A DNA stretch of 64,000 nt from contig OW818662.1 in assembly GCA_942492915.1 (NCBI GenBank), positions 1,674,001 to 1,738,000 of the forward strand. Direction: 5' to 3'. Positions 19,144-26,283 of this stretch are shown here, one piece after another. The notes beneath the pieces are model-generated. The model searched no databases, was not told the origin of the DNA, and was given only the letters and a program-made list of their open reading frames with translations. Position 1 is the stretch's first letter; every line of letters starts with the position of its first letter. This DNA comes from Turneriella sp942492915. GTDB lineage: Bacteria; Spirochaetota; Leptospiria; Turneriellales; Turneriellaceae. Position numbers and translations under genes: made by a program.

Positions 19144-19881
19144 ATGCGTATTTTGATTTCAAACGACGATGGCCTTAAATTTCCTGGTCTGCTTCGCCTG
19201 CGCGAAAGGCTCGAAACCTTCGGTGAAACCTGGGTTTTCGCGCCTGCCGAAGAAAAGAGCGCGACGGGCATGGCTCTCTCGATCTATAAAGACGTTCCCG
19301 TAATTAAGCTCGATGAACGCACCTACGAAGTCGACGCATTTCCCGTCGATTGCGTGAACGTCGCATTGCACGCGGGTTTCGCCCCAGCATTCGACTTCTG
19401 TGTCAGCGGTATCAACAAAGGCGTCAACATGGGGCAGGATATCTGGTATAGCGGCACGGTGGGTGCAGCACGACACGCATACATACACGGTGTGCCCTCT
19501 TTTGCCGTCTCGTGCGGCTACCTCGACGCAACGGGTGATTTTGCCAAGGTTGCGGATATTTTTGCCGAACTTTTCGCGCGGTTCAGCGATACGGCAGACC
19601 AGAACTTTTTGCTGAATGTGAACATTCCGATGACCGCAAAAGACGCTGGGGACATAAAATGGGCTAAATTGGGACGCCGAATCTACCGAGATAACTATAG
19701 GCGCGAACAGAAAGATGACGGCAGCATGCTGCTGAATCTGGGCGGTTCGGTACTAAGTCACGGAGGAGAAGCGGAGACCGATTTTTACTGGTACGATCAA
19801 GGCTGTACTGTTATAACTCCGCTATCGATCGATGCAACAGACCACACGAAACTCTCAGAACACCACAGACCGCACGGCTAA
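19144..19881 (+). CDS. surE: SurE 5'/3'-nucleotidase
   Basis: A metal-dependent survival protein that dephosphorylates nucleoside monophosphates, and exopolyphosphate in some species. The metal site SNDDG sits at residues 6-10, EEKSATGMALSI around 37-48, and SGINKGVNMGQDIWYSGTVGAA around 89-110 supplies the conserved Asn and Ser residues. The 245 residues match the family. It follows the large TPR gene after 2 bases and overlaps the next TPR gene by 50 bases in another frame, so these are co-transcribed. Confidence 0.95.
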   Translation: MRILISNDDGLKFPGLLRLRERLETFGETWVFAPAEEKSATGMALSIYKDVPVIKLDERTYEVDAFPVDCVNVALHAGFAPAFDFCVSGINKGVNMGQDIWYSGTVGAARHAYIHGVPSFAVSCGYLDATGDFAKVADIFAELFARFSDTADQNFLLNVNIPMTAKDAGDIKWAKLGRRIYRDNYRREQKDDGSMLLNLGGSVLSHGGEAETDFYWYDQGCTVITPLSIDATDHTKLSEHHRPHG

Positions 19882-20641
19882 GAAGACCATTTCCATCGGC
19901 GAATACCTGAACCTGGGCAACCCAAATCCATTGCTAAAAAAACAACCCGGCGGCCCATCTGAACTTTCGCTGCAACAGGTTGAAGAGCTATCGCGAATCA
20001 AGAGCGAGGCGAAACGCGCTTACCGCCGCAAAGACTTTGTGCAGGCCCTCGCCCGCTTTGAAGACGCGGCGCAGATAGTTCCCGGCGACCTCGAATTCTC
20101 TTATTACGAGGCATTGTGCCTGTTTCAACTGCACCAATGGGAAAAGGCCGAAGAGCTTTTTGTAAAGATCATCGAACTCGACGAACTGCGCCTGCTTCCC
20201 GACGTGCGCAAGATGCTCGCGCTGACGCTGCTGAAGCGCCGCAAATTTGCCGAGGCTGAAAAAATTCTGCACGAAGCGACGCGTGACCGCAAGGGCGATA
20301 TGCAGCTTCTGAATATGCTCGGCTATGCGCTCGAGAAGCAGAACAAGCTGATGGAAGCCGAGCGCGTATTGTCGCGCCTCATGGATAACGACCCCGACAA
20401 CACGAACGCGATGAATTCGCTCGCTTTCGTGTATTGCCGGCTTGAAAAGAATTATACCGAAGCATTGACGCTGGTCAAAAAAGCGCTCTCCCGCGACCCA
20501 AAAAACGCATCGTACCTCGATACCCTCGGCATGATCTACGCCAACCGTGGCAATACCGCAGCTGCGCGTAAAACGCTGAAACGTGCGCTCGAATTTGCGC
20601 CGGGCCACCCCGAAATTATGGCGCACCTGACCCGAATCTGA
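19832..20641 (+). CDS. Cytosolic TPR-repeat protein
   Basis: A 269-residue protein with a short basic N-terminus and about five TPR units from residue 45 on (AKRAYRRKDFVQALARFEDA, then repeated EAEKIL/ALELAP patterns). It has no signal peptide. The first ATG lies 50 bases inside surE; no ATG follows until well into the protein, so either this overlap is real or translation starts at a non-ATG codon near 19880. It is the last gene of the hslU-TPR-surE run. It probably acts as a scaffold; the partner is unknown. Confidence 0.82.
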   Translation: MQQTTRNSQNTTDRTAKKTISIGEYLNLGNPNPLLKKQPGGPSELSLQQVEELSRIKSEAKRAYRRKDFVQALARFEDAAQIVPGDLEFSYYEALCLFQLHQWEKAEELFVKIIELDELRLLPDVRKMLALTLLKRRKFAEAEKILHEATRDRKGDMQLLNMLGYALEKQNKLMEAERVLSRLMDNDPDNTNAMNSLAFVYCRLEKNYTEALTLVKKALSRDPKNASYLDTLGMIYANRGNTAAARKTLKRALEFAPGHPEIMAHLTRI

Positions 20642-20651
20642 GCGTCAGGTT
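20635..20651. terminator. Short hairpin formed by two converging stop codons
   Basis: AATCTGA, loop GCG, TCAGGTT form a 7-bp stem with one G-T pair. The TGA of the plus-strand TPR gene and the TGA of the minus-strand AraC gene face each other inside it. It may act as a minimal bidirectional terminator, but no T-run follows. Confidence 0.35.
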
Positions 20652-21442
20652 GAAATCTGCTGCGCATTCGGGGCGATGAACCATCTTAGCGGACGCTGCG
20701 CGCTGAACACCATCGAAGGCGTCAGGCCGAACGTGTCGCGAAACGTATTTGCGAAATGCGCAGAATCGTAGAACCCGGCCATCAGCGCGGCGTCCGTGAG
20801 GCTCTTGCCCTCGCTGAGCAGGTGCGCCGCCATTTTCAGCCGATACCAGGTGCGAAACATGCGAATGGGTATGCCCACCTGCTCTTTGAAAAGGTGAGCA
20901 AGGCGCGATGCGGATATACCAACGTGCGAGGCCAGTTTTTCAACCGGAACACTCTCGCCTGTGTCGGCGACCAGAAGTCCGATGACCGTCAAAATACGCG
21001 AATCAACTCTCGGGGTTTCGGCGGCAGGTCTTGAAAATTCGAGTTTTGCGAGCAGCTCGGTCAAACTCGCGTCGTCTGCCGCGACGCAAATCTGGTGCAT
21101 GGTGGCGGCAATCGCCGCTTCTTGTTCGATACCCGCGAGAATGCCTTGCGCAGCCGCGTTCGCCTTCGATGCGAGCAGCAGTTCATAGTCGGGGCAATCG
21201 GGGTCCATAAGCAAAAATGCGCAGCGTTGATTCTGCGTTGAAATCGAATGCATGGTTTGCGGCCCCACGAGCGCGCTGCGCGTGCGCAACGCATAACCCG
21301 AATCAGTGCGCACATCGAACGCGGCATCTAAACCGACGCAGAGCAGCGCAGCAGCCTGCCGGTGCATTTCAAGGTCGGGCAATGAACCAATAAAAAGCAC
21401 CCGGCTTGACCACATGCAGAGAGTATCGCTGGCGCTGCCCAC
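20645..21442 (-). CDS. AraC/XylS-family transcription regulator
   Basis: A 265-residue regulator. The C-terminal third holds the two helix-turn-helix motifs of AraC proteins: VEKLASHVGISASRLAHLFKEQVG, here written as two adjoining segments near 168-191, and the second HTH with DAALMAGFYDSAHFANTFR near 215-233 before the conserved FGLTPS. The first 150 residues are an unassigned sensing domain rich in Ala and Leu. It diverges from an aldehyde dehydrogenase, with 190 bases between the starts containing two G4/C5 dyads. Control of that gene and of itself is the simplest guess. Confidence 0.88.
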   Translation of the reverse strand: MGSASDTLCMWSSRVLFIGSLPDLEMHRQAAALLCVGLDAAFDVRTDSGYALRTRSALVGPQTMHSISTQNQRCAFLLMDPDCPDYELLLASKANAAAQGILAGIEQEAAIAATMHQICVAADDASLTELLAKLEFSRPAAETPRVDSRILTVIGLLVADTGESVPVEKLASHVGISASRLAHLFKEQVGIPIRMFRTWYRLKMAAHLLSEGKSLTDAALMAGFYDSAHFANTFRDTFGLTPSMVFSAQRPLRWFIAPNAQQIST

Positions 21443-21465
21443 ACTTCAGAAAAGGGGAAAATCCC

Positions 21466-21479
21466 CCTTCGTAAAGCCT
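21466..21479. promoter_or_regulatory. G4-N5-C5 dyad, candidate operator near the AraC gene
   Basis: GGGG AAAAT CCCCC is a symmetrical element 24 bases upstream of the AraC-family start codon. A similar element (GGGG-N7-CCCCC) covers the -10 box of the divergent aldehyde dehydrogenase promoter. The repeated design suggests binding sites for one regulator, perhaps the adjacent AraC protein. This is inference. Confidence 0.4.
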
Positions 21480-21528
21480 TTTTGGCCGCAAATTCATCAA
21501 AAAAAATGAGGATTTAGCAGGTTTTTCC

Positions 21529-21563
21529 AAGACAAAGCGCCGTTCACGGGGTATAATTCCCCC
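21529..21563 (+). promoter_or_regulatory. Candidate promoter with overlapping G4/C5 operator for the aldehyde dehydrogenase
   Basis: A -35-like AAGACA (21529-21534) and a perfect -10 TATAAT (21552-21557) are separated by 17 bases. The TATAAT is embedded in GGGG-TATAATT-CCCCC (21548-21563), so a protein bound to this dyad would block the -10 element. The start codon at 21632 would have a leader of about 70 bases. Confidence 0.5.
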
Positions 21564-21631
21564 TAATATGCCGGTGCGTTGCCTTACAGCAAAATATCTT
21601 GTCGCCATCGGTGAAATTGTCAGGGGAGTTT

Positions 21632-23059
21632 ATGTCCGATAAAAACAGTAAAGCCGAAATATTAAGAGTCTTTGAGCTGCAGAAAAAGTTCAAGTGGAGC
21701 CTGCGCCAGACAACCGCGCAAGAGCGCCGCGAGAAGCTCAAAAAACTCAAAGAGAAAATCTTTGCCGAAAGCGAAAACCTGTACCAGGCGCTTTGGCAAG
21801 ATTACAAGAAGCCGCGCGAAGAGGCCGACCTGGCCGAAGTATTGCCGGTGATTGCCGAAATTCACGACAGCGTCAAAAATCTGCCCGACTGGATGCGGCC
21901 CAAGGTTGTCGAAACCCCGATTCATCTCGGTACCGCGCGCAGCGAGATTCACTACGAACCACTCGGACAGACGCTGATCATCGCACCATGGAACTACCCA
22001 TTTAACCTGAGTATTGCGCCCCTGATCAGCGCGATCGCCGCGGGCAATACGGTAATGCTGAAACCATCTGAATTCGCCCCGCACACTGCTGAATTTCTGG
22101 CGCGTATTCTAAAAGACCTTTTCTACGAAGAAGAAGTAGCTGTCTTTCAGGGAGACTCATCGGTTTCAACTGAACTTTTGAAACTGCCATTCGACCACAT
22201 GTTCTTCACCGGCGCGCCGTCGATCGGCAAGGTTGTGATGAAAGCCGCTGCCGAACACCTTTCTGTCTGCACGCTCGAACTAGGCGGCAAGTCGCCCGTG
22301 ATTGTCGAGAACACTGCAGATATCCGCGAAGCAGGAAAACGCATTGCGTGGGGCAAGTGGGTGAACGCAGGGCAAACGTGCATCGCGCCCGATTACGTGC
22401 TCGTCTCTGAAGACAAAAAGGACGCACTGATAGATGCGATCCACGATACGGTAAAATCTTTCTACGGGCAAACCCCCATTGAATGGAGAAACTCCTCTGA
22501 CTTCTGCCGCATTGTCAATCGCCGGCATTTCGACCGGGTCAAGGGTCTCATCGACGACGCGAAGAAACACGGAGCACAGATCGCATTCGGCGCTGACACC
22601 GACGAGCACGATAATTACATCTCGCCCACTGTCATCACCGATATCGGCGAAGGCAGCCGTATTCTGACCGAAGAGATTTTCGGGCCGGTATTACCCATTG
22701 TCACGTACCGCCACCTCGACGAAGCGCTCGAATACATTCGCCGCGGTGAAAAACCTCTTGCGCTTTATGTCTTTTCGTCGTCAGAAAGTACGATTGAAAA
22801 CGTGCTGCGAAATACGGCAGCGGGTGGTACTTCGGTCAACGATTGCCTCATGCAGTTCGTCAATCCGAAACTCCCGTTCGGTGGCTGCAACAACAGTGGT
22901 CTCGGTCGCTACCACGGCCACCACGGCTTCAAGGCATTCTCACACGAGCGTGCGGTTTTCAAGCAGTCACGGCTGTTTAATCCCATGCAGATATTCTACC
23001 CACCGTATGGTGGTCAGTTCAGGGAAACCTTTCAGAAGTTTATTCGCCACATCATGTGA
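21632..23059 (+). CDS. Aldehyde dehydrogenase, class 3-like
   Basis: An NAD(P)-dependent aldehyde dehydrogenase of 475 residues, the short class 3/fatty-aldehyde type. Catalytic Cys250 sits in NAGQTC, the general base Glu217 in ELGGK, and the Asn of the APWNYPF motif near 121; EEIFGPVLP is also present. It oxidises an aldehyde to the acid; medium or long-chain aldehydes are likely from the class, but the substrate is not readable. The start at 21632 is chosen for its CAGGGGAG ribosome site. It is divergent from an AraC regulator with a good promoter between them, and ends at a perfect 11-bp terminator stem. Confidence 0.94.
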   Translation: MSDKNSKAEILRVFELQKKFKWSLRQTTAQERREKLKKLKEKIFAESENLYQALWQDYKKPREEADLAEVLPVIAEIHDSVKNLPDWMRPKVVETPIHLGTARSEIHYEPLGQTLIIAPWNYPFNLSIAPLISAIAAGNTVMLKPSEFAPHTAEFLARILKDLFYEEEVAVFQGDSSVSTELLKLPFDHMFFTGAPSIGKVVMKAAAEHLSVCTLELGGKSPVIVENTADIREAGKRIAWGKWVNAGQTCIAPDYVLVSEDKKDALIDAIHDTVKSFYGQTPIEWRNSSDFCRIVNRRHFDRVKGLIDDAKKHGAQIAFGADTDEHDNYISPTVITDIGEGSRILTEEIFGPVLPIVTYRHLDEALEYIRRGEKPLALYVFSSSESTIENVLRNTAAGGTSVNDCLMQFVNPKLPFGGCNNSGLGRYHGHHGFKAFSHERAVFKQSRLFNPMQIFYPPYGGQFRETFQKFIRHIM

Positions 23060-23067
23060 GGTTAGAA

Positions 23068-23094
23068 CAGATTCGCCGTTCAGCGGCGAATCTG
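23068..23094. terminator. Perfect 11-bp hairpin between convergent genes
   Basis: CAGATTCGCCG and CGGCGAATCTG pair exactly around a 5-base loop, in the 42-base gap between the aldehyde dehydrogenase and the methyltransferase, which converge. It is probably a bidirectional terminator, although no T-run follows on either strand. Confidence 0.6.
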
Positions 23095-23101
23095 CCAATC
23101 G

Positions 23102-23998
23102 TCAGGTGCCCTGCAACGCCAGCTCACCGACGGCGGGGGCTCGCTCGGCGTCGGCCATCAACTCAAGCACAATCATGTCGCCCGAGAGCGCAAACTTAGC
23201 GGCACGGTCGGCAATACTCTTGCCCAGGCGATAGAACCAGCCAGCGCTTTCGCGCGTGGTAAATCCCGAACCGTAACTGAATGCCCGCGTGATTCTGAGG
23301 TCACATTTCTGCGCAAGCTGAGTCAAAGCTTTGATATTGAAATAGAACACATGTTCCGGAACGTTGAGATAGCGCCAGGCGACGCCGTAACGGCGGGCAA
23401 AATAGCCCGTGTTGCAGGTGCTGAGATAGATTTTGCCACTCGGTGCAAGCAGCGACCGCATGCGGCGCAGAAATTGTTCAGCTTCGGGCAAGTGCTCCAG
23501 AGTCGCCCAGTGCGTGATCAGGTCAAAATGATTATGGCCAAAGTCATTTTTCAGAAAATCGGCACAGAGCAGGTTGCGCCCGGCGGCCCGCCCTGCTTCG
23601 ACCATTTGAACAGCAACGTCGAGACCTAAAGTCTGCCAGCCACGCTCGGCAAAGAACTGCACCGCATGCCCCGCCGCGCAACCGACCTCGAGCAATTTTC
23701 GCGGAGAAGCAAGTTCCTTTTCCCATTCATAAAATTTCAGATCCTGAAGATTCTTATCGAGGGTCGAGACTACAGAACGGTAGATTTTTTCCGAGGTATA
23801 GTCGGCGTAACCGCGATCGCTGCGAACTTTAAAATAGTCTTTCTGGTACAGTTCACTGAGTTCGGTGGCTGAAGGCAGCGGATAGATCTGCCAAACCGTG
23901 CACGTTCTGCAGCGCAATATCGGGTACACTTTGCCATCGGCTCCCGTTTTTTTCAGATGCCCGCTGAGCTGCCCCCCGCATAGCGCACACTGCTTCAT
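23102..23998 (-). CDS. Class I SAM methyltransferase with N-terminal zinc ribbon
   Basis: A 298-residue methyltransferase. A small zinc ribbon uses Cys4, Cys7, Cys30 and Cys33. A Methyltransf_23-like domain follows, with the SAM loop LLEVGCAAGHAVQFF near 112-126 and the motif ITHWATLEHLPEAEQFLRRM. Such CxxC-headed methyltransferases often act on sugars or lipids, but the substrate cannot be told. It overlaps the upstream RsmG-TrmH gene by 4 bases on the same strand, so the two are coupled. No signal peptide is present. Confidence 0.85.
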   Translation of the reverse strand: MKQCALCGGQLSGHLKKTGADGKVYPILRCRTCTVWQIYPLPSATELSELYQKDYFKVRSDRGYADYTSEKIYRSVVSTLDKNLQDLKFYEWEKELASPRKLLEVGCAAGHAVQFFAERGWQTLGLDVAVQMVEAGRAAGRNLLCADFLKNDFGHNHFDLITHWATLEHLPEAEQFLRRMRSLLAPSGKIYLSTCNTGYFARRYGVAWRYLNVPEHVFYFNIKALTQLAQKCDLRITRAFSYGSGFTTRESAGWFYRLGKSIADRAAKFALSGDMIVLELMADAERAPAVGELALQGT

Positions 23999-25479
23999 TG
24001 TTTTATCTTGCCACGGTGGATTTCGTAAAGTGCGATGCTGAGCGCCGTTTGTGCATTCAATGACTCCACGCCCGATTGCATCGGAATCGTGATCGCCGTG
24101 CTTTTTCCCGTATCTTTGAAGCCGTAACCTTCGACACCGGCGAGCAGGTTTACCGACTCTGCAAATTTAATTTCGTTCAGTGGCGTGCCCTGCATATCGA
24201 GACGGTATAACCCGGGTACCTGCTGCACGAGGTCGGCGAGGCGCGGACCACGCATCACCTCAACATGAAAAAGCGCATTTGCGGCCGCGCGCACTGCTTT
24301 CGGCAAGAACGGCGAGGCAGCCTCTTGCGTGAGCACAACCCGCTTAACCCCGAATGCTGCCGCTGAACGGATCGCCGCGCCGATATTCGACGGGTCTTGA
24401 AACGGCAGAAACACGGTGACACCTTGAACCTCTGGCAATGTGTTCCATTCGGGCAACTCGGGCAGGCGCATCACGGCGATCGCCTGGCGAGTACCGAGCA
24501 CATCCACCTCGCGAAAAAGCCCCGGTGCCAGCAAAATTGTGTTCACCGGAGCAATGACGGGGGCGATGTCAGCCGACGTCAGAAGTGCATGCAGCGAACC
24601 TGTCAGGCGCGGCGATGCGAGAATTTCGGAAACGAGTTTTTCGCCGCTGACGAGAAAGAGCCTCTCTTTGCGAATGCCTTTCGCCTCGTGTAAAGACAGC
24701 AACGCCTTGAACTGCTCGTTGGCGCGCGACGTAATTTCGGTCGTGCGCCCTGCGCGAGAACCCGAGGCGGGCGCGTCGGCAGACTTGCGCACGCTCTCTC
24801 GCACTCTGTTGAAGATCACGAGCCGTCTGTCGTTGCGGGTATCGGCGAGAGTATAACTGTATGTCTTTTCATGCGCGAAGTCTTTCATTTCGGCGAGCGC
24901 TTCAGCGATTTCGTCGTCGCCGCGCGGCCCTTTGAGCAGCAGCACCCGGCCGCCTTTTGGCAGAAAAGGCTGAACGCGATAAAGCGTATCGCGGGAGCTT
25001 TCGAGAGCACGGGTAACAACACCCTGAATTTCAAGAGGAAACTGCGGCCCAATGCGGTGTGCAAAAACCTGAATGCCGGCCAGGCCAAGTTCGGCGATAA
25101 CATGTTCGAGAAAGCGTGTGCGCTTCGGCCGCACTTCGCCGAGAATCACCTCGGTTTCCGGGGAGAGTATTTTCAGAACCAGACCGGGAAAACCGGCGCC
25201 ACTGCCGATATCGAGCAGCGGCGAAGGCAGTCGCGTGAATTTCAGAGGCATCGCGCAATCGAGGTAGTGCTTGAGCGCAATTTCTTGCGTGGATTCAAGC
25301 CGCGTGAGATCGGTCTTATCGTCAGATTCGACCAGCAGCTGCCAATGGCGCCTGAGCTGATCGGCCTTGGTTTCGTTGATTCCGGGAATCTCGCGCAGCA
25401 GGCGCAGTATCTCGGCGGTTGAAAATACTCTTGGTTTCTTGTCCGGATTTTGAACCGGGGTAAGTGTTTGACGCTTCAC
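23995..25479 (-). CDS. RsmG-TrmH fusion: two RNA methyltransferases in one polypeptide
   Basis: A 494-residue fusion. Residues about 25-225 are RsmG (GidB), the 16S rRNA G527 N7-methyltransferase: LDIGSGAGFPG at 89-99, then EVRPKRTRFLEHV and the VVTRAL segment. After a serine/arginine-rich linker (about 228-252) comes a complete SpoU/TrmH protein: an N-terminal L30e-like RNA-binding part, then motif 1 NIGAAIRSAAAFG at 365-377, motif 2 VEGYGF at 449-454 and motif 3 ESLNAQTALSIALYE at 472-486, with catalytic Arg, Glu and Asn retained. Both halves look active. The start overlaps the divergent pseudouridine synthase frame by up to 16 bases. Confidence 0.92.
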   Translation of the reverse strand: MKRQTLTPVQNPDKKPRVFSTAEILRLLREIPGINETKADQLRRHWQLLVESDDKTDLTRLESTQEIALKHYLDCAMPLKFTRLPSPLLDIGSGAGFPGLVLKILSPETEVILGEVRPKRTRFLEHVIAELGLAGIQVFAHRIGPQFPLEIQGVVTRALESSRDTLYRVQPFLPKGGRVLLLKGPRGDDEIAEALAEMKDFAHEKTYSYTLADTRNDRRLVIFNRVRESVRKSADAPASGSRAGRTTEITSRANEQFKALLSLHEAKGIRKERLFLVSGEKLVSEILASPRLTGSLHALLTSADIAPVIAPVNTILLAPGLFREVDVLGTRQAIAVMRLPELPEWNTLPEVQGVTVFLPFQDPSNIGAAIRSAAAFGVKRVVLTQEAASPFLPKAVRAAANALFHVEVMRGPRLADLVQQVPGLYRLDMQGTPLNEIKFAESVNLLAGVEGYGFKDTGKSTAITIPMQSGVESLNAQTALSIALYEIHRGKIKQ

Positions 25480-26252
25480 AGATATTCAGGCCAGATGGCG
25501 GCTTCGATTTGCGTCGAATAGTAAAAATAGCCAAAACGCCGCAGCTCGCCAAGGCGGTTCTGCCACTCATCGCGCATGAAGACAACCACATGCTCGTGAT
25601 CTTTAAGCCTGCCGGCTGGCTCTCGCAGAAAGACGAAACGGGTGATGATTCGGTCAATGAAATCTTCGGCGCATACCTCAAACAGAAATATGCAAAACCC
25701 GGAAACGTCTTCTGTGCAGCCGTACAACGGCTCGACCGACCCGCGTCGGGGTTAATGGTACTGGCGCGCACGTCGAAGGCGGCGGCGCGCCTCTCGGAGC
25801 AGATTCGCATGCAACGCTTTGAAAAACGTTACCGCGTGCTGACGCACCTGCCGCTCGCTGGCAAGCATGGCGATGCCAAACGCATCGTTCTGCAGGCAAG
25901 CATGCGTAAGGTCGGTCGCATCGCCCGGCGGATAGACGCCGGCAGCGAAGGCGACGCGGCTGACAGCCTCTATACGCTCACCGCCACATTGTGCCACGAG
26001 ATACAGAATACATTTGAATACGAGGTGACAATTGAAGGAGGAAAGTTTCACCAGATCAGAGCGCTGTTTGCCGCACACGGTTCTCCCATACTCGGCGACC
26101 TGAAATACGGCGGCAGAAAACTACCCGGCCACAGCGACCGCATCGCTCTTATGTGCACCTGGCTCAACTTTGAACATCCTACCCAAAAGACACCGGTTAT
26201 CGCCACGCTGACGCCAGGTTCATTAAAGAATCTGCACACATACTTTATTTGA
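25464..26252 (+). CDS. RluA-family RNA pseudouridine synthase
   Basis: Isomerises uridine to pseudouridine in rRNA or tRNA. The catalytic aspartate is in QRLDRPASG near residue 95, preceded by LVIFKPAGWLSQ near 45-56, and the C-terminal HQIRALFAAHGSPILGDLKYGG motif is complete. The 262 residues suit a single-domain RluA/RluC-type enzyme without an S4 domain. The first ATG overlaps the divergent gene by 16 bases; a TTG at 25509 would avoid this, so the true start is unsure. The target position is unknown. Confidence 0.88.
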   Translation: MFDASQIFRPDGGFDLRRIVKIAKTPQLAKAVLPLIAHEDNHMLVIFKPAGWLSQKDETGDDSVNEIFGAYLKQKYAKPGNVFCAAVQRLDRPASGLMVLARTSKAAARLSEQIRMQRFEKRYRVLTHLPLAGKHGDAKRIVLQASMRKVGRIARRIDAGSEGDAADSLYTLTATLCHEIQNTFEYEVTIEGGKFHQIRALFAAHGSPILGDLKYGGRKLPGHSDRIALMCTWLNFEHPTQKTPVIATLTPGSLKNLHTYFI

Positions 26253-26283
26253 CGGCGTATCCGCCCGCCCTGCTCTAAATTGA

